Positions 16,317-28,118 are shown, counted from the first letter of the stretch. The stretch is 58,252 bases of DNA from an uncultured Fusobacteriaceae bacterium (GCA_947038515.1 CAMQWJ010000009.1:1-58252), one strand, 5' to 3'. The notes: generated from the sequence alone by a model not told the origin. Numbers and translations: made by a program.

Positions 16317-16934
16317 TTGAACGATGAAAACAACGTAGAGAAAAGAATTGAAAAAAGATGGTTTATGATACATACTTATTCAGGATATGAAAAAAAAGTA
16401 AAAACTGATTTAGATCAAAAGATAGATGCTTTAGGTGTTAGAGATGTTGTTACTAGAATATTAGTTCCAGAAGAAGAAACAATTGAAACTGTTAGAGGGA
16501 AAAAAAAGGTAGTTGCAAGAAAACTTTTTCCTGGCTACGTAATGTTAGAAATGATGACAACGCGTGAAGAAACAGATAACGGAATAAATTATAAAGTGGA
16601 TTCTGATGCTTGGTATGTTGTTCGGAATACGAACGGGGTAACAGGTTTTGTAGGAGTGGGTTCAGATCCAATCCCTATGGAAGAAGAAGAGACAGAAACT
16701 ATATTTAAAGCTATTGGTTTTAATGAACCTGTAGAAGCTCGTGAAATAGTTGAAATAGATTTTGGAATTGATGACTATGTTGAAGTTATAGAAGGTGGAT
16801 TCCAAGGACAAGAAGGAAAAATTTATGAGATTGATTATGAGCAAAGTAAAGTGAAAGTTATGATTGATGTGTTTGGAAGAATGACATCTTTAGAACTGGA
16901 ATTTAAAAGCATAGAAAAATATAAAAAAATATAA
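16317..16934 (+). CDS. nusG: Transcription termination/antitermination factor NusG
   Basis: Binds RNA polymerase and couples transcription to Rho or the ribosome. 205 residues from TTG 16317, with GGAGG (16304-16308) eight bases upstream. An in-frame TTG at 16302 would lie inside secE and before the ribosome binding site and is rejected. The NGN domain is at the N-terminus (RWFMIHTYSGYEKKVKTDL, PGYVMLEMM), and the C-terminal KOW domain contains DYVEVIEGGFQGQEGKIYEID. Confidence 0.95.
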   Translation: MNDENNVEKRIEKRWFMIHTYSGYEKKVKTDLDQKIDALGVRDVVTRILVPEEETIETVRGKKKVVARKLFPGYVMLEMMTTREETDNGINYKVDSDAWYVVRNTNGVTGFVGVGSDPIPMEEEETETIFKAIGFNEPVEAREIVEIDFGIDDYVEVIEGGFQGQEGKIYEIDYEQSKVKVMIDVFGRMTSLELEFKSIEKYKKI

Positions 16935-16961
16935 AAAAGAATTGCGGAGGTGTAAAACAAA

Positions 16962-17387
16962 ATGGCAAAAGAAATAATTGGAAAAATAAAATTACAATTA
17001 CCTGCAGGAAAAGCTAATCCAGCTCCACCAGTAGGACCAGCATTAGGACAACATGGAGTTAACATAATGGAGTTTTGTAAAGGGTTTAACGCACAAACAC
17101 AAGATAAAATGGGTTGGATTATACCGGTAGAAATATCTGTATACAATGATAGAAGTTTTACTTTTATATTGAAAACTCCACCTGCTTCTGATTTGTTGAA
17201 AAAAGCTGCTGGAATAACTTCAGGAGCAAAAAATTCAAAAACTGATGTTTCAGGACAAATAACAAAAGCTAAATTACAAGAGTTAGCAGAAACTAAAATG
17301 ACAGATTTAAATGCAGGAACAATTGAAGCAGCAATGAATATAATTGCAGGTTCTGCAAGATCAATGGGAATAAAAATAGAAGGTTAA
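16962..17387 (+). CDS. rplK: 50S ribosomal protein L11
   Basis: 141 residues, the standard length. Binds the GTPase centre of 23S rRNA. The N-terminal [31 protein letters not shown] and the C-terminal [12 protein letters not shown] are family signatures. GGAGG lies upstream of ATG 16962. First of the L11-L1 pair; a folded RNA element separates it from rplA. Confidence 0.97.
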   Translation: MAKEIIGKIKLQLPAGKANPAPPVGPALGQHGVNIMEFCKGFNAQTQDKMGWIIPVEISVYNDRSFTFILKTPPASDLLKKAAGITSGAKNSKTDVSGQITKAKLQELAETKMTDLNAGTIEAAMNIIAGSARSMGIKIEG

Positions 17388-17425
17388 TCATATAATCATA
17401 ATTAGAAACAAATGATTTTAATTTA

Positions 17426-17451
17426 GTGGTAGGATAAAATCCGTGGACCAC
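17426..17451 (+). promoter_or_regulatory. Candidate L1 autoregulatory hairpin before rplA
   Basis: GTGGT (17426-17430) pairs with ACCAC (17447-17451). Inside, GGAT pairs with ATCC around an AAA loop, leaving an asymmetric internal loop of A against GTGG. Two short helices joined by an asymmetric loop is the known architecture of L1-binding RNAs. It ends four bases before the rplA Shine-Dalgarno. Confidence 0.5.
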
Positions 17452-17469
17452 ATAGGGAGGAACTTAAGA

Positions 17470-18183
17470 ATGGCAGGTAAGAGAGGTAAAAAATACCTAG
17501 AAATATCTAAGTTGGTAGAGATAGGAAAACTATATGAAGTAAAAGAGGCTTTAGATCTTGTTGGAAAGACAAGAACAGCTAACTTTGTAGAAACTGTTGA
17601 AGTTGCATTGAGACTAGGAGTAGATCCAAGACATGCAGACCAACAAGTTAGAGGTACAGTAGTACTTCCAAATGGAACAGGAAAAACTGTAAAAATATTA
17701 GCGATAACATCAGGAGCTAACATAGAGAAAGCTTTAGAAGCTGGAGCAGATTATGCTGGTGCAGAAGAATATATAGAAAAGATTCAACAAGGGTGGTTTG
17801 AGTTTGATTTAGTAATAGCTACTCCAGATATGATGCCTAAACTTGGAAGATTAGGAAAAGTATTAGGTACAAAAGGATTAATGCCAAATCCAAAATCAGG
17901 AACTGTTGCAACTGATATCGCAGGTGCAGTATCTGAATTTAAAAAAGGAAAATTAGCATTTAGAGTAGACAAATTAGGTTCTATTCATGTTCCAATTGGA
18001 AAAGCTGATTTCAGTCCTGAAAAAATTGAAGAAAACTTCAGAGCTTTTCTTACTGAGATATCAAGAATGAAACCAAGTGCTTCTAAAGGTCAATACCTTA
18101 AAACAGTAGCAGTATCATTAACAATGGGGCCAGGAGTTAAAATGGATCCATTATTAGTTGCAAAATATGTTGAAACTAAGTAA
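17470..18183 (+). CDS. rplA: 50S ribosomal protein L1
   Basis: 237 residues from ATG 17470; GGGAGG at 17455-17460 selects this start over an in-frame GTG at 17443. Forms the L1 stalk near the E site and usually represses its own operon by binding m[31 protein letters not shown] and the C-terminal GPGVKMDP are family motifs. The hairpin just upstream is a plausible target. Confidence 0.96.
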   Translation: MAGKRGKKYLEISKLVEIGKLYEVKEALDLVGKTRTANFVETVEVALRLGVDPRHADQQVRGTVVLPNGTGKTVKILAITSGANIEKALEAGADYAGAEEYIEKIQQGWFEFDLVIATPDMMPKLGRLGKVLGTKGLMPNPKSGTVATDIAGAVSEFKKGKLAFRVDKLGSIHVPIGKADFSPEKIEENFRAFLTEISRMKPSASKGQYLKTVAVSLTMGPGVKMDPLLVAKYVETK

Positions 18184-18220
18184 TGGTATACTGAAAAAGT
18201 TGGATAAATAATAAAAAATA

Positions 18221-18342
18221 GATCCAAGCCCAAGACCGTAGGTAGCCTAGCTATAAAACCTACCGAGGTTGGAAGTGAAAAATTCTTAGATATATTTGAG
18301 AATATATGAAGCCTCCGATTCTCACAAGGAGTCGGAGGCTTT
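18221..18342 (+). promoter_or_regulatory. L10 leader (rplJ autoregulatory RNA) with attenuator-like hairpin
   Basis: Contains the CCAAGCCCAAGACCGTAGGT sequence typical of L10 leaders, with GTAGGT (18238-18243) pairing with ACCTAC (18258-18263) and an outer CCAA/TTGG closure. Further on, AAGCCTCCGA (18309-18318) pairs perfectly with TCGGAGGCTT (18332-18341), 23 bases before rplJ. The T tract after it is short (TTT), so it may be an attenuator rather than a full terminator. Confidence 0.8.
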
Positions 18343-18364
18343 AAAAAAAGGGAGGTGAAATAAA

Positions 18365-18874
18365 ATGGCAGCAAACCAATTTAAAAAAGATGCAGTAGCA
18401 GAGTTAAAAGATAAAATATCTAAAGCACAATCGATAGTTTTAGTTGATTATCAAGGACTTACTGTTAATGAAGAAACTGCTTTAAGAAAAAACATGAGAG
18501 AAAGTGGTGCTGAATATCTAGTTGCAAAAAATAGATTATTTAAAATAGCGCTTGCTGAAGCTGGTATAACAGAATCTTTTGATGATCTTTTAGAAGGAAC
18601 TACAGCTTTTGCTTTTGGATATGATGACGCAGTAGCACCTGCAAAGGTAGTTTATGAAGTTTCTAAAACAAAAATGAAAGAAGAAATGTTTAAAATAAAA
18701 GGTGGACTTTTAACTGGTAAGAGAGTTGAAGCTTCTGGAATGGAAGATTTAGCTAAACTTCCATCAAGAGATCAACTTTTATCTATGATATTAAACTCAA
18801 TGTTAGGGCCAGTTAGAAAACTAGCTTATGCAGCAGTGGCAATATCAGATAAAAAAGAATTAGAAACAGCGTAA
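18365..18874 (+). CDS. rplJ: 50S ribosomal protein L10
   Basis: 169 residues. Forms the base of the ribosomal stalk and holds L7/L12 dimers through its C-terminal helix; the L10-L12 complex represses its own synthesis. SIVLVDYQGLTVNEETALRK and EYLVAKNRLFKIAL are typical. GGGAGGTG precedes ATG 18365. The L10 leader lies immediately upstream. Confidence 0.96.
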   Translation: MAANQFKKDAVAELKDKISKAQSIVLVDYQGLTVNEETALRKNMRESGAEYLVAKNRLFKIALAEAGITESFDDLLEGTTAFAFGYDDAVAPAKVVYEVSKTKMKEEMFKIKGGLLTGKRVEASGMEDLAKLPSRDQLLSMILNSMLGPVRKLAYAAVAISDKKELETA

Positions 18875-18915
18875 AAAAAATAAAAAAATAATTTAAAGAC
18901 TATAGGAGGAATAAA

Positions 18916-19278
18916 ATGGCATTTGATAAAGTAAAATTCATATCAGAATTAGAAACTATGACAGTATTAGAATTAAAAGAATTAGTAACATCTCTTGAGG
19001 AGCACTTCGGAGTTACAGCAGCAGCACCAGTAGCAGTAGCAGCAGCAGGTGGAGCTGCAGCAGAAGAGAAAACTGCTTTTGATGTAGTAATAGTAAATGC
19101 AGGATCTGCAAAAATAAGTGTAATTAAAGAAGTTAGAGCTATAACTGGTTTAGGATTAAAAGAAGCGAAAGAATTAGTAGATAACGGTGGAACAGTTAAA
19201 GAGGGAGTTTCAAAAGACGAAGCTGAAACTGTTAAAGCACAATTAGAAGCAGTTGGAGCAGAAATAGAAGTTAAATAG
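18916..19278 (+). CDS. rplL: 50S ribosomal protein L7/L12
   Basis: 120 residues: an N-terminal dimerisation domain, an alanine-rich hinge ([18 protein letters not shown]) and a C-terminal factor-binding domain with [15 protein letters not shown]. Present in several copies on the stalk and contacts translation GTPases. AGGAGG precedes ATG 18916. Followed by a terminator. Confidence 0.97.
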   Translation: MAFDKVKFISELETMTVLELKELVTSLEEHFGVTAAAPVAVAAAGGAAAEEKTAFDVVIVNAGSAKISVIKEVRAITGLGLKEAKELVDNGGTVKEGVSKDEAETVKAQLEAVGAEIEVK

Positions 19279-19299
19279 TTTTTTATTGAAAATATGAAT

Positions 19300-19336
19300 A
19301 AATAGGCGCTCGAATTGGGTGCCTATTTATTCTTTT
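19300..19336 (+). terminator. Terminator after rplL
   Basis: AATAGGCGC pairs with GTGCCTATT (one wobble pair) around a 9-nt loop, followed by TATTCTTTTC. It separates the ribosomal genes from rpoB, probably allowing partial readthrough. Confidence 0.7.
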
Positions 19337-19671
19337 CTTCTGTATTTTGACTTTGAAGAACTGTTTTAAAAGTAGAGGACAGTAATTTTAAAAAATATAG
19401 ATTATGAACAACTTTTTTCTATATTTTTATGAGTGGGTCTTGCTTATATAAAAAAAAAGTGTTATAATAAACTTTGCTAAAGTTATATTATCTTAAGTTT
19501 TACTTGATAATGATTTTAATTGTTATGCTAAGTAATATTAGGATAATTTTATGCTATACTAATGCTTAATCTTTTGAAAAAAAGGTTAAAAATTTAAAAT
19601 ATTTTATAAAATAGTTTTATTTTAAAAAGATTAAACATTGATTTTCAAAAAATTATAAGGAGTGTGAATTA
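19337..19671 (+). other. rplL-rpoB intergenic region
   Basis: 335 AT-rich bases without a credible gene on either strand. It holds one good promoter (19440-19468) and then an untranslated leader of about 200 bases. The leader shows several short TTAA/TATTA-type repeats but no strong hairpin that I can define. Confidence 0.6.
19440..19468 (+). promoter_or_regulatory. Promoter for rpoBC
   Basis: TTGCTT (19440-19445), a 17-bp spacer and consensus TATAAT (19463-19468) preceded by TGT, an extended -10. Confidence 0.75.
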
Positions 19672-22600
19672 ATGGGGAAACTCGTTGAAAGATTGAATTT
19701 TGGAAGAATTAAAGATAGAGGTGAGATGCCGCATTTTCTTGAATTCCAACTGGACTCCTATGAGGACTTTTTACAAATTAAAGAGAAAAGTAATCAAAGA
19801 ATAAACAGAGGATTAGAGTCTGCTTTTAGAGAAACGTTTCCAATAGAGTCATCAAATGGGGACATAAAATTAGAGTACAAGGGATATGAATTGTCACCTG
19901 CTGAAGGAGTTTTAAAAGAAGAATTAGAGTGTAAGAAAAGAGGTAAAACTTACTCTGACTCTCTAAAGGTGAGATTACAATTAACTAATAAAAAGAATGG
20001 TAATGAAATCCAAGAAACATTAGTTTATTTCGGAGAAGTTCCTAAGATGACAGAGAGAGGAACCTTTGTAATTAATGGGGCAGAAAGAGTAGTTGTATCA
20101 CAATTACATAGATCACCAGGGGTATCTTTTAATAAAGAAGTAAATATTCAAACAGGAAAAGATATTTTTTCAGGGAAAATAATTCCTTATAAAGGTACTT
20201 GGTTAGAATTTGAAACAGATAAAAATGATTTTTTAAGTGTTAAAATAGATAGAAAAAAGAAAGTTTTAGCTACAGTATTTTTAAAAGCTATAGATTTTTT
20301 TAATAGTAATGATGAAATTAGAGAGTTTTTTCTAGAAACTAAAGAATTTGACTTAAGTTCTTATTATACTAATCCTAAGTACAAAACAAAAGAAGATTTA
20401 TTTGAAAAGTTTTGTACTGATTTTGAAGGAAGTTTCATAAAAGAAGAAATATATGATATGGAAACAGGAGAGGTAATTGCTGATAAAGGTGACTTAATAT
20501 CTAAGGCAGTTATTGAAATTTTAATCCTGAATAAAATAGAAAAAATAACATGTTGGAAAGTTAATCCTGAAGATGCACTTCTTGCGAACACAATTGTAGG
20601 AGATACAACTCTTACAAATGATGAAGCTGTTACAGAGGTATTTAAAAAATTGAGACCAGGAGATCTTGTAACTATTGATTCAGCTCGTTCATTAATCAAG
20701 CAAATGTTCTTTAATCCTCAGAGATATGATTTAGAACCAGTTGGAAGATATAAAATTAATAAAAGATTAAAGTTAGATTTACCAGAAGAGCAAATTTTAT
20801 TAACAAAAGAAGATATAATAGCAACAATGAAATATGTAATTGATTTAAATGCTGGAAATGGACATACTGATGATATTGATAATCTTTCAAATCGTCGTGT
20901 AAGAGGGGTAGGAGAATTACTTCTTATGCAAATAAGATCAGGACTTGGAAAAATGAGTAAGATGGTAAAAGAAAAAATGACTGTTCAAGACTCAGAAAAT
21001 ATTTCTTCACAATCTCTATTGAATACAAGACCATTAAATGCTTTAATTTTAGATTTCTTTGGTTCAGGGCAATTGTCACAATTTATGGACCAATCTAATC
21101 CACTTGCTGAGTTGACTCATAAAAGAAGAATATCAGCATTGGGACCTGGGGGTCTATCAAGAGATAGAGCAGGTTTTGAGGTAAGAGACGTTCATGATTC
21201 ACATTATGGAAGAATTTGTCCAATAGAGACTCCAGAAGGTCCAAATATAGGTCTTATAGGATCACTGGCTACATATGCAAAAGTTAATAAATATGGATTT
21301 ATAGAGACACCTTATGTGAAAGTAGAAAATGGAATAGCAAATTTTGATGATATTAAATATCTTGCTGCTGATGAGGAAGAAGGACTATTTATTGCACAAG
21401 CCGATACGGAAATAGCAAAAGATGGAACAATATTAGGACTTGCAGTATGTCGATTTGGACATGAAATAGTTAATATAACTGGTGGAAAAGTAGATTATTT
21501 AGATGTTTCACCAAAACAAGTAGTGTCAGTATCAGCCGGATTAATTCCATTCTTAGAAAACGATGATGCAAATAGAGCACTAATGGGTTCAAATATGCAA
21601 CGGCAAGCAGTTCCACTTTTAAAAGCGGAAGCTCCATATATAGGAACAGGACTTGAAAGAAAAGTTGCTGTTGATTCAGGTGCTGTAATAGTAAATAGAT
21701 TAAAAGGAAAAGTTACATATATAGATGCATCTAAGATTACAGTTACAGGAAAAGATGAAGAGTCAGTGACTTATAGACTACTAAATTATGAGAGATCAAA
21801 CCAAGCCATGTGTCTGCACCAAACTCCACTAGTTGATTTAGGGGATAAAGTAGAAGTGGGAGATATTATTGCTGATGGACCTGCAACAAAAGGTGGAGAT
21901 TTAGCATTAGGAAGAAACATCTTAATGGCATTTATGCCATGGGAAGGATATAACTTTGAGGATGCTATGCTAATATCAGATAGATTGAGAAAAGAAGATG
22001 TATTTACATCTCTTCACATTGAAGAGTACGAAATAGAGGCAAGAGCCACTAAACTTGGAGATGAAGAGATTACACGAGAGATTCCAAATGTTTCAGAAGA
22101 AGCATTGAGAAATCTTGATGCAACAGGTGTTATAAAAATAGGTTCTGAAGTTTTACCTGGAGATGTTTTAGTTGGAAAAACTGCTCCAAAAGGGGAAACA
22201 GAGCCTCCAGCAGAAGAAAAATTATTAAGAGCAATTTTTGGAGAAAAAGCTCGTGATGTTAGAGATACTTCTCTTAAAATGCCACATGGTTCAAAAGGAA
22301 CAGTTGTAGATATTTTAGAACTTTCAAAGGAAGCTGGAGATGACTTGAAACCTGGTATAAACAAGGTAATAAGAGTCTTTGTAGCAGAAAAAAGAAAGAT
22401 AACTGTAGGGGATAAAATGTCTGGAAGACATGGAAATAAAGGGGTAGTTTCAAGAGTACTGCCAGCTGAAGATATGCCATTTTTAGCTGATGGAACTCAT
22501 TTAGATGTAGTAATAAACCCCCTTGGAGTACCGTCACGGATGAATATAGGACAAGTTCTTGAAGTACATATGGGAATGGCTATGGGAAAATTAAATAATG

Positions 22601-23187
22601 GAACTTGGATCAAAACACCAGTATTTGATGGTGCAAAAGAGGAAGAAGTTAAAGATTATTTAGAAAAAACAGGTTTTCCAAGAGCAGGAAAAGTAGACCT
22701 TTATGATGGAAGAACAGGAGATATATTTGATAATCCTGTTACAGTAGGAAGAATGTACATGTTAAAACTACATCACCTTGTAGAAGATAAAATGCATGCA
22801 AGAGCAATAGGACCATATTCACTAGTAACACAGCAACCACTTGGTGGAAAAGCACAATTTGGTGGACAGAGATTAGGTGAGATGGAAGTATGGGCATTAG
22901 AGGCTTATGGAGCATCTAATATACTACAAGAAATGTTAACTGTTAAATCAGATGATGTTAATGGAAGAACTAAAACTTATGAAGCAATAATAAAAGGTGA
23001 ATCAATGCCAGAACCTGATTTACCAGAATCATTTAAAGTACTTTTAAAAGAGTTTCAAGCTTTAGCATTAGATGTTGAATTATTTGATAAAGAGAATGTT
23101 TTAATTGATGTGAACGATGAGTTTGGGAATGAGGAAACAGTAACGGAATTTTCATTGGCTGACTTTATTGATGAAATTCAGGAGTAA
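19672..23187 (+). CDS. rpoB: RNA polymerase beta subunit
   Basis: 1171 residues, a compact beta subunit. The rifampicin-binding region reads [20 protein letters not shown] followed by [18 protein letters not shown], with the usual Asp, His and Ser of sensitive enzymes at the positions corresponding to E. coli 516, 526 and 531. The catalytic [20 protein letters not shown] and the C-terminal [14 protein letters not shown] are present. AAGGAG precedes ATG 19672. Its own promoter lies about 200 bases upstream. Confidence 0.98.
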   Translation: MGKLVERLNFGRIKDRGEMPHFLEFQLDSYEDFLQIKEKSNQRINRGLESAFRETFPIESSNGDIKLEYKGYELSPAEGVLKEELECKKRGKTYSDSLKVRLQLTNKKNGNEIQETLVYFGEVPKMTERGTFVINGAERVVVSQLHRSPGVSFNKEVNIQTGKDIFSGKIIPYKGTWLEFETDKNDFLSVKIDRKKKVLATVFLKAIDFFNSNDEIREFFLETKEFDLSSYYTNPKYKTKEDLFEKFCTDFEGSFIKEEIYDMETGEVIADKGDLISKAVIEILILNKIEKITCWKVNPEDALLANTIVGDTTLTNDEAVTEVFKKLRPGDLVTIDSARSLIKQMFFNPQRYDLEPVGRYKINKRLKLDLPEEQILLTKEDIIATMKYVIDLNAGNGHTDDIDNLSNRRVRGVGELLLMQIRSGLGKMSKMVKEKMTVQDSENISSQSLLNTRPLNALILDFFGSGQLSQFMDQSNPLAELTHKRRISALGPGGLSRDRAGFEVRDVHDSHYGRICPIETPEGPNIGLIGSLATYAKVNKYGFIETPYVKVENGIANFDDIKYLAADEEEGLFIAQADTEIAKDGTILGLAVCRFGHEIVNITGGKVDYLDVSPKQVVSVSAGLIPFLENDDANRALMGSNMQRQAVPLLKAEAPYIGTGLERKVAVDSGAVIVNRLKGKVTYIDASKITVTGKDEESVTYRLLNYERSNQAMCLHQTPLVDLGDKVEVGDIIADGPATKGGDLALGRNILMAFMPWEGYNFEDAMLISDRLRKEDVFTSLHIEEYEIEARATKLGDEEITREIPNVSEEALRNLDATGVIKIGSEVLPGDVLVGKTAPKGETEPPAEEKLLRAIFGEKARDVRDTSLKMPHGSKGTVVDILELSKEAGDDLKPGINKVIRVFVAEKRKITVGDKMSGRHGNKGVVSRVLPAEDMPFLADGTHLDVVINPLGVPSRMNIGQVLEVHMGMAMGKLNNGTWIKTPVFDGAKEEEVKDYLEKTGFPRAGKVDLYDGRTGDIFDNPVTVGRMYMLKLHHLVEDKMHARAIGPYSLVTQQPLGGKAQFGGQRLGEMEVWALEAYGASNILQEMLTVKSDDVNGRTKTYEAIIKGESMPEPDLPESFKVLLKEFQALALDVELFDKENVLIDVNDEFGNEETVTEFSLADFIDEIQE

Positions 23188-23204
23188 TTAAAAAAAGAAA
23201 GATA

Positions 23205-23236
23205 CCAAGATCTAATATGTAGGTCTTGGATTAGTT
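23205..23236 (+). promoter_or_regulatory. Hairpin between rpoB and rpoC
   Basis: CCAAGATCT (23205-23213) pairs with AGGTCTTGG (23221-23229), nine pairs including one wobble, followed by ATTAGTTTTTC. The weak T tract suggests partial termination or an RNA processing site that adjusts the rpoB/rpoC ratio. Confidence 0.5.
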
Positions 23237-23265
23237 TTTCTCACTAAGGGAGGTTTTCGTTTAAT

Positions 23266-26200
23266 ATGGGAATAAAAAACTTTGATAAAATAAGAATAAG
23301 GTTAGCGTCTCCAAGTAAGATAGCAGCTTGGTCTTATGGCGAAATAACAAAGCCTGAAACGATAAATTATAGAACTCTTAATCCAGAGATGTCAGGACTA
23401 TTTTGTGAGAGAATATTTGGTCCAACAAAAGATTGGGAATGTGCTTGTGGAAAGTATAAGAGAATGAGATATAAGGGTGTTGTTTGTGAAAAATGTGGTG
23501 TTGAAGTAACGAGAGCAAAAGTTAGAAGAGAAAGAATGGGACATATTGATTTAGCAGCGCCAGTTTCACATATTTGGTATTCAAAAGGAACACCAAATAA
23601 AATGGCCTTAATTATTGATATTTCACCAAAAGAATTAGAGTCAGTACTGTATTTTGCTAGATATGTTGTAATAAAATCAGGAGAAAGTGGTTTAGAAGTT
23701 GGAAAGATTCTTACTGAAAAAGAATATAGAAAAGCAAAACAAGATTATAGAGATACTTTTGGAGCTGCAATGGGAGCAGAAGCTATTTTGAAGCTTCTAG
23801 AAAATATCCAATTAGAGCCTCTGAAAAAAGAGTTAGAAGCAGATTTAGAAGTTGTAACTTCAGCTCAAAAACGTAAAAAATTGGTAAAAAGACTAAAAAT
23901 AGTAAGAGACTTTATAAATTCAGAAAATCAACCTTCTTGGATGATTTTAAGAAATGTTCCTGTTATCCCTGCAGATTTAAGACCAATGGTTCAATTAGAT
24001 GGTGGAAGATTTGCTACTTCTGATTTGAATGATCTGTATAGAAGAGTGATAAATAGAAATAATAGACTTAAGAAACTATTAGATATTGGAGCACCAGAAA
24101 TAGTTGTTAAAAATGAAAAAAGAATGTTACAAGAGGCAGTAGATGCTCTTATAGATAATGGAAGAAGAGGAAAACCTGTTGTAGCTCAAAATAATAGAGA
24201 ATTAAAATCTCTTTCTGATATGTTAAAAGGAAAGCAAGGTAGATTTAGACAAAACCTATTAGGAAAACGGGTTGACTATTCAGCGAGATCAGTTATAGTT
24301 GTTGGTCCTTCATTGAAAATGAGTCAGTGTGGTATTCCTAAAAAAATGGCTCTTGAGCTATACAAACCTTTTATTATGAGAGAACTTGTAAAAAGAGGTT
24401 TAGCAACAAATATTAAAACTGCAAAAAAATTAGTAGAAGAAGCAGATGACAAAGTATGGGATGTTATTGAAGATGTAATTCAAGATCATCCAGTATTATT
24501 GAACAGAGCCCCTACACTACATAGACTTTCAATACAGGCTTTTGAACCTGTATTAATTGAAGGGAAAGCTATAAGATTACATCCTCTAGTATGTTCTGCA
24601 TTCAATGCAGACTTTGATGGAGACCAAATGGCAGTTCACTTAATGCTATCTCCAGAAGCAATAGCAGAGGCAAAATTATTAATGCTTGCACCAAATAATA
24701 TTATTGCACCTTCAAGTGGAGAACCAGTAGCAGTTCCTTCTCAAGATATGGTTATGGGATGTTTCTATATGACTAAAGATAGAGTAGGATCCAAAGGTGA
24801 AGGGAAATTATTCTCTAATATCCCTCAAGCTTTAATGGCCTATGAAACTGGAATATTAACTACTCATGCAATTATTAAAGTAAGAATTAATGGTGAAATG
24901 ATAGAAACTACTCCAGGAAGAGTACTTTTTAATGAGATGCTTCCAATTGAAAATAGAAATTATAATTGTACTTTTGGAAAGCAAGAGTTAAAAATCCTTA
25001 TTGGTGACTTATATGAAATGCATGGTTTCACTATTACAGCAGAACTTATAAATGATATTAAAGATTTTGGATATCATTATGCAACATTTGCCGGAGTATC
25101 AGTAGGAATAGAAGATTTAGAAATTCCAAAAACTAAAAAAGCTATACTTGAAAAAGCAGATATTGAAGTAGCAGAAATAGAGCAGGAATATAGAGATGGA
25201 AAAATAATTAATGAAGAAAGATATAGAAAAACAATTGCAGTATGGGCAAACACAACAGAAGCTGTTACTGATGCAATGATGAGTGGTCTTGACCAATTTA
25301 ACCCAGTATATATGATGGCAAATTCTGGTGCAAGGGGTTCAATTGCTCAGATGAGACAACTAGCTGCTATGAGAGGAAATATGACTGATACTCAAGGTAG
25401 AGTTATAGAAATCCCCATTAAAGCCAATTTCCGTGAAGGTCTAACTGTAATGGAATTCTTCATGTCATCACATGGTGCAAGAAAAGGTCTAGCCGATACA
25501 GCATTAAGAACTGCAGATTCTGGATATTTGACAAGAAGACTTGTTGATATTTCGCATGAGGTTATTGTTAATTCAGAAGATTGTGGAACAATGCAAGGAA
25601 TTGAAGTTGCTGAACTAGTTTCAGAAGGTGTGGTAATTGAAAAGCTAAAAGAGAGACTAAACGGTAGAGTTCTTGCAGAAGACTTAATTGATGAAGAGAA
25701 TGGAGAAATTATTGCAGTAAGAAATACTCTAATCAAGAAAGATTTAATTAAAATAATAACAGATAAAGAGATTAAAAAAGTAAAAATAAGATCACCTTTG
25801 ACTTGTTCATTAGAAAAAGGAGTTTGTCAGAAGTGCTACGGAATGGATCTTTCAAACCATAAAGAGATTCTTATTGGTGAAGCAGTAGGAGTTATAGCGG
25901 CTCAATCAATAGGAGAACCTGGAACACAATTAACGATGAGAACATTCCATACAGGTGGAGTTGCGATGACAAAAGTAACAGCCCGTAGTATAATAGCAGA
26001 AAACAAGGGAAAAATTAAGTTTAAAGATGTAAAAATCCTTGTTAACGAAGAAACAAAAGAGAGAATTGTTGTAAGTCAATCAGCAAAATTAATAATAGGA
26101 AACTATGATTATGAAGTTCTTTCAGGTTCAATTTTAAAAGTAAAAGAAAATCAAATGATAGAAATAGGAGATACTCTTGTTACATTTGATCCATATCATA

Positions 26201-27213
26201 TTCCAATTATAGCCGATCAAGATGGAAAAGTTGAGTATAGAGAGCTTTACATTAAAGAGAGATATGATGAGAAATATGACGTTACTGAATACATGGCTGT
26301 AAAACCAGTTGAATCAGGAGATATAACTCCAAGAATAATCATCTATGATGATGAAGGAAACAAGAAAGAGAGTTATACTATTCCATTTGGAGCTTATTTA
26401 ATGGTTAAAGAGGGAGTAGAAGTAAAAATTGGTCAAACAATAGCTAAAATTATAAAAGAGGGAGAAGGAACTAAAGATATAACGGGAGGTCTTCCTAGAA
26501 TTCAAGAGCTATTTGAGGCACGTAATCCAAAAGGAAAAGCTATTTTGACTGAAATAGATGGAAAAATTGAAATTACGAATAGAAAGAAAAAAGGTATGAG
26601 AATACTTATAGTTAGATCAATAACAAATACTGAAGACTTTAGAGAATATCTAATACCAGCAGGAGAACATTTAGTTGTTACAGATGGTATGCTTGTAAAA
26701 GCAGCTGACAAATTAACTGATGGTCCACGATCACCATTTGATGTACTAAATATCCAAGGATTAGTTGCGGCAGAACAATTTATTCTTGAGTCAGTACAAC
26801 AAGTATATAGAGATCAAGGGGTTGGAGTTAATGATAAGCATATAGAAATTATCGTTAAACAGATGTTTAAAAAAGTTAGAGTAACTGATTCAGGTAATTC
26901 TCTATTCTTAGAAGATGAAGTTGTTGAAAAGCGATTGATTGATCAAGAAAATATTGAATTAGCTAAAAATAAAAAATCTTTAATTAAGTATGAGCATGTA
27001 ATTCAAGGAATAACAAAAGCAGCAGTAAATACAGGAAGTTTCATCTCTGCAGCTTCATTCCAAGAAACAACAAAAGTACTATCAAATGCTGCAATTGAAG
27101 GGAAAATAGACTACTTAGAAGGACTAAAAGAAAATGTAATTATTGGAAAGAAAATACCGGCTGGAACTGGTTTTAGTGCTTATAAAGATATTGTAGCTAA
27201 ATATCAAGGTTAA
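23266..27213 (+). CDS. rpoC: RNA polymerase beta' subunit
   Basis: 1315 residues. The N-terminal zinc site is [20 protein letters not shown]; the catalytic loop is [12 protein letters not shown] with the Mg-binding aspartates; a second zinc site lies at [13 protein letters not shown]; the trigger-loop region [10 protein letters not shown] is intact. GGGAGG precedes ATG 23266. Transcribed with rpoB and followed by a terminator. Confidence 0.98.
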   Translation: MGIKNFDKIRIRLASPSKIAAWSYGEITKPETINYRTLNPEMSGLFCERIFGPTKDWECACGKYKRMRYKGVVCEKCGVEVTRAKVRRERMGHIDLAAPVSHIWYSKGTPNKMALIIDISPKELESVLYFARYVVIKSGESGLEVGKILTEKEYRKAKQDYRDTFGAAMGAEAILKLLENIQLEPLKKELEADLEVVTSAQKRKKLVKRLKIVRDFINSENQPSWMILRNVPVIPADLRPMVQLDGGRFATSDLNDLYRRVINRNNRLKKLLDIGAPEIVVKNEKRMLQEAVDALIDNGRRGKPVVAQNNRELKSLSDMLKGKQGRFRQNLLGKRVDYSARSVIVVGPSLKMSQCGIPKKMALELYKPFIMRELVKRGLATNIKTAKKLVEEADDKVWDVIEDVIQDHPVLLNRAPTLHRLSIQAFEPVLIEGKAIRLHPLVCSAFNADFDGDQMAVHLMLSPEAIAEAKLLMLAPNNIIAPSSGEPVAVPSQDMVMGCFYMTKDRVGSKGEGKLFSNIPQALMAYETGILTTHAIIKVRINGEMIETTPGRVLFNEMLPIENRNYNCTFGKQELKILIGDLYEMHGFTITAELINDIKDFGYHYATFAGVSVGIEDLEIPKTKKAILEKADIEVAEIEQEYRDGKIINEERYRKTIAVWANTTEAVTDAMMSGLDQFNPVYMMANSGARGSIAQMRQLAAMRGNMTDTQGRVIEIPIKANFREGLTVMEFFMSSHGARKGLADTALRTADSGYLTRRLVDISHEVIVNSEDCGTMQGIEVAELVSEGVVIEKLKERLNGRVLAEDLIDEENGEIIAVRNTLIKKDLIKIITDKEIKKVKIRSPLTCSLEKGVCQKCYGMDLSNHKEILIGEAVGVIAAQSIGEPGTQLTMRTFHTGGVAMTKVTARSIIAENKGKIKFKDVKILVNEETKERIVVSQSAKLIIGNYDYEVLSGSILKVKENQMIEIGDTLVTFDPYHIPIIADQDGKVEYRELYIKERYDEKYDVTEYMAVKPVESGDITPRIIIYDDEGNKKESYTIPFGAYLMVKEGVEVKIGQTIAKIIKEGEGTKDITGGLPRIQELFEARNPKGKAILTEIDGKIEITNRKKKGMRILIVRSITNTEDFREYLIPAGEHLVVTDGMLVKAADKLTDGPRSPFDVLNIQGLVAAEQFILESVQQVYRDQGVGVNDKHIEIIVKQMFKKVRVTDSGNSLFLEDEVVEKRLIDQENIELAKNKKSLIKYEHVIQGITKAAVNTGSFISAASFQETTKVLSNAAIEGKIDYLEGLKENVIIGKKIPAGTGFSAYKDIVAKYQG

Positions 27214-27230
27214 TATTTAATTTGTAAAAA

Positions 27231-27266
27231 TAGAGGCTATCCCTTAGGTGAAGCCTCCTATTTTTT
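27231..27266 (+). terminator. Terminator after rpoC
   Basis: GAGGCT and AGCCTC form the stem, extended by an inner TCCC/GGTG helix, followed by ATTTTTT. Only about 20 bases precede gmk, so some transcription may read through. Confidence 0.7.
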
Positions 27267-27285
27267 AAAAAAAAAAGGACAAAAT

Positions 27286-27849
27286 ATGAAGAAAGGAAAT
27301 TTATTTGTAATTTCAGGACCAAGTGGTGCAGGAAAATCAACGGTTTGTAAACTAGTTAGAAAAATTTTAAGGATTAATGTAGCTGTTTCAGCAACTACAA
27401 GAGCCCTACGAAAAGGTGAGGTAGAAGGTAACGAATATCACTTTCTAACAAAAGATGATTTTGAAAATAAAATTGCTAAGGATGAATTTTTAGAATATGC
27501 TAAAGTACATGAAAATTATTATGGGACTCTTAAATCAGAAGTTGAAAATAAGCTAGCTAATGGAGAAAATGTAATTTTAGAAATAGATGTTCAAGGTGGA
27601 ATCCAAATTCGAGAGATTTATCCAAATGCAAAATTAATTTTTTTCAAAAGTCCGAGTTTGGAAGATCTTGAAAAAAGACTTCGTTTTAGAGGTACAGAAT
27701 CGGAAGAAACAGTGCAATTGAGACTTAAAAATGCCAAGGAAGAACTAGAGATTGGTAAGGGATATGATGAGACTGTAATAAATTGTCGTATAGAACAGGC
27801 TTGTACTGATATAGTAAACCTTATTGAAAAATATACCAGAGAAAATTAA
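27286..27849 (+). CDS. gmk: Guanylate kinase
   Basis: Phosphorylates GMP to GDP with ATP. 187 residues. P-loop GPSGAGKS at 11-18; SATTRALRKGEVEGNEYHFL and YYGTLKSEVE bind GMP; ILEIDVQGG is the family's next block. A short AGGA lies before ATG 27286. gmk-rpoZ linkage is common in bacteria and links nucleotide balance with RNA polymerase. Confidence 0.95.
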   Translation: MKKGNLFVISGPSGAGKSTVCKLVRKILRINVAVSATTRALRKGEVEGNEYHFLTKDDFENKIAKDEFLEYAKVHENYYGTLKSEVENKLANGENVILEIDVQGGIQIREIYPNAKLIFFKSPSLEDLEKRLRFRGTESEETVQLRLKNAKEELEIGKGYDETVINCRIEQACTDIVNLIEKYTREN

Positions 27850-27863
27850 AATTAGGAGGATAT

Positions 27864-28118
27864 ATGGTAGCTAAAATTACTTTTGATCAATTAATAGAAA
27901 AAATACCTAATAAATATGAACTGGCAATAATTGTTGGAAATAGAGCAAGAAATCTAGGTGGACATATTGTAATAAACTCTAAAGCAGGTTTAAAGGAAAC
28001 TACCCTTCAAAAATGTTTTAAGGAAATATTGGAAGGTGAATTAGTACCTAGTGATGCTCAAGAAATGGAGAGAGAAAAACTAATGCTAGAAGAACTTTCT
28101 GGAAATGATGAAAATTAA
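27864..28118 (+). CDS. rpoZ: RNA polymerase omega subunit
   Basis: 84-residue omega subunit, which helps assemble beta'. ITFDQLIEKIPNKYELAIIVGNRAR is the family signature. AGGAGG precedes ATG 27864. It follows gmk by 14 bases, and its last codons overlap apbE by 14 bases. Confidence 0.92.
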   Translation: MVAKITFDQLIEKIPNKYELAIIVGNRARNLGGHIVINSKAGLKETTLQKCFKEILEGELVPSDAQEMEREKLMLEELSGNDEN

